This document shows, piece by piece, positions 33,061-33,687 of a stretch of 33,687 nucleotides of DNA (position 1 is its first letter; every line of letters begins with the position of its first letter). The translations under genes and the position numbers were made by a program. The notes under the pieces are model-generated. The model did no database searches. It was not told where the DNA came from and saw only the letters and a list, made by a program, of their open reading frames with translations. The DNA is from Geobacter sp. UBA2189 (GTDB taxonomy: Bacteria > Desulfobacterota > Desulfuromonadia > Geobacterales > Pseudopelobacteraceae), in the NCBI GenBank assembly GCA_002328035.1, contig DCVL01000058.1:1-33687 (forward strand), read 5' to 3'.

Positions 33061-33172
33061 ATTCAGGCTGCAACATCCATGCAGGCAAAACTGAATAACT
33101 TTTTTTCATGAATTACCTCTGCTGTATGGGTGTCGTTTTTTGTAATGTTGCCCAAAGGATGGGTGTCAGTTG

Positions 33173-33687
33173 ATGAACAGTCTATTTAGCAGTTCAGATA
33201 TCAACCATTTGGATCTGGAACAGTCTATCCTGCTTGTTGAGGATGAACCCAGGATGCGCTCAAGCCTAAGGATTCTGCTTGATGATGCAGACAGGAATAT
33301 TTTAGAGGCAGGCGCAGGTATTACCGCGATTAATTATCTGAAAAGCAGCAAGGTGGATCTGGTTCTTCTGGATATACATCTCCCCGATATAACTGGTTTA
33401 AAGGTTCTTGAATGGATTTCATCCAATAATTATCCAGCTTACGTCATCATGCTCACTGCTGACAGGAAAATCGATTCAGCAATTCTGGCCTTGAGACAAG
33501 GGGCCAAAGACTTCATAAAAAAGCCCTTTGAACCGGCTCAGATACAGCAGAAAGTCAAAAACGCCCTATATAATCTCCGTCTTGAGCGCAGCCATGCAAT
33601 GATGGCCTCAAGACTCGAACAATCAGAACACCTTCACCGGTTTTTAGTAGAAAACTCTCCCGATCTCATCTACACCCTTGACCAATT
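33173..33687 (+). CDS. Response regulator-PAS protein, 3' end outside window
   Basis: Partial, the first 171 residues. A receiver domain (about 17-135) shows the acidic pair in LLVEDEP, the phospho-acceptor Asp in LVLLDIHLPD, Thr in IMLTAD and Lys in FIKKPF, so it is complete. A helical linker and the start of a PAS domain (LHRFLVENSPDLIYTLD) follow, cut by the window end. Receiver-PAS proteins usually continue into a histidine kinase, GGDEF/EAL or sigma-54 module, which cannot be told here. The ATG is chosen as the first in-frame start before the conserved core; AAAGGA lies 13-15 nt upstream, a rather long spacing. Any link to the secretion locus is by position only. Confidence 0.85.
   Translation, partial: MNSLFSSSDINHLDLEQSILLVEDEPRMRSSLRILLDDADRNILEAGAGITAINYLKSSKVDLVLLDIHLPDITGLKVLEWISSNNYPAYVIMLTADRKIDSAILALRQGAKDFIKKPFEPAQIQQKVKNALYNLRLERSHAMMASRLEQSEHLHRFLVENSPDLIYTLDQ

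Overview
The window looks like chromosomal DNA from a Desulfuromonadia/Geobacter-like Gram-negative bacterium. The pointers are two exported proteins with VPxPA-type C-terminal sorting tails, a very large two-partner-secretion exoprotein, a DUF2341-ExbB fusion, a porin ending in Phe and many palindromic intergenic repeats. This assignment is inferred from gene content; I saw no rRNA or tRNA gene.

Region 1 (about 1-6300) is visibly more AT-rich than the rest and looks like a mobile or plasmid-derived block. It holds a zinc-finger-less topoisomerase IA (minus strand), an IS3-type transposase tail, a rhomboid protease (minus strand), an AT-rich stretch with a perfect DnaA box, and a ParA / winged-helix / HU operon. 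The winged-helix protein carries 29 tetrads with an invariant Gln. Near-identical hairpin terminators lie after the HU gene and before topA with inverted flanks. This suggests the segment between them was inverted, and that HU and topA once lay in line.

Region 2 (6350-12230) holds a VPxPA-tailed protein (minus strand), a membrane histidine kinase and atypical response regulator pair, a YezD-like small protein with a strong terminator, a long structured leader, a second VPxPA-tailed protein, and a cysteine-rich PstS-like periplasmic protein. The PstS-like gene lies between two oppositely oriented copies of a palindromic element.

Region 3 (12612-32295) is a co-directional locus that I read as one machine: a small exported coiled-coil protein, an FKBP-like lipoprotein, an FKBP-thioredoxin fusion, a TpsB outer-membrane transporter, a 3264-residue TpsA exoprotein, a DUF2341/LamG/ExbB fusion, ExbD, a TonB-like protein and a porin. 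TpsB and the porin share an unusual SHOCT-like repeat in their N-termini. The proposal is an outer-membrane/surface system in which TpsB/TpsA are genetically tied to a dedicated proton-driven ExbB-ExbD-TonB motor and to periplasmic folding factors. A family of about 185-bp MITE-like palindromes punctuates this locus and recurs at the left end of the window.

Region 4 (32296-33687) contains two palindromic repeats, a small gene of unknown function and the start of a response regulator-PAS protein cut by the window end.
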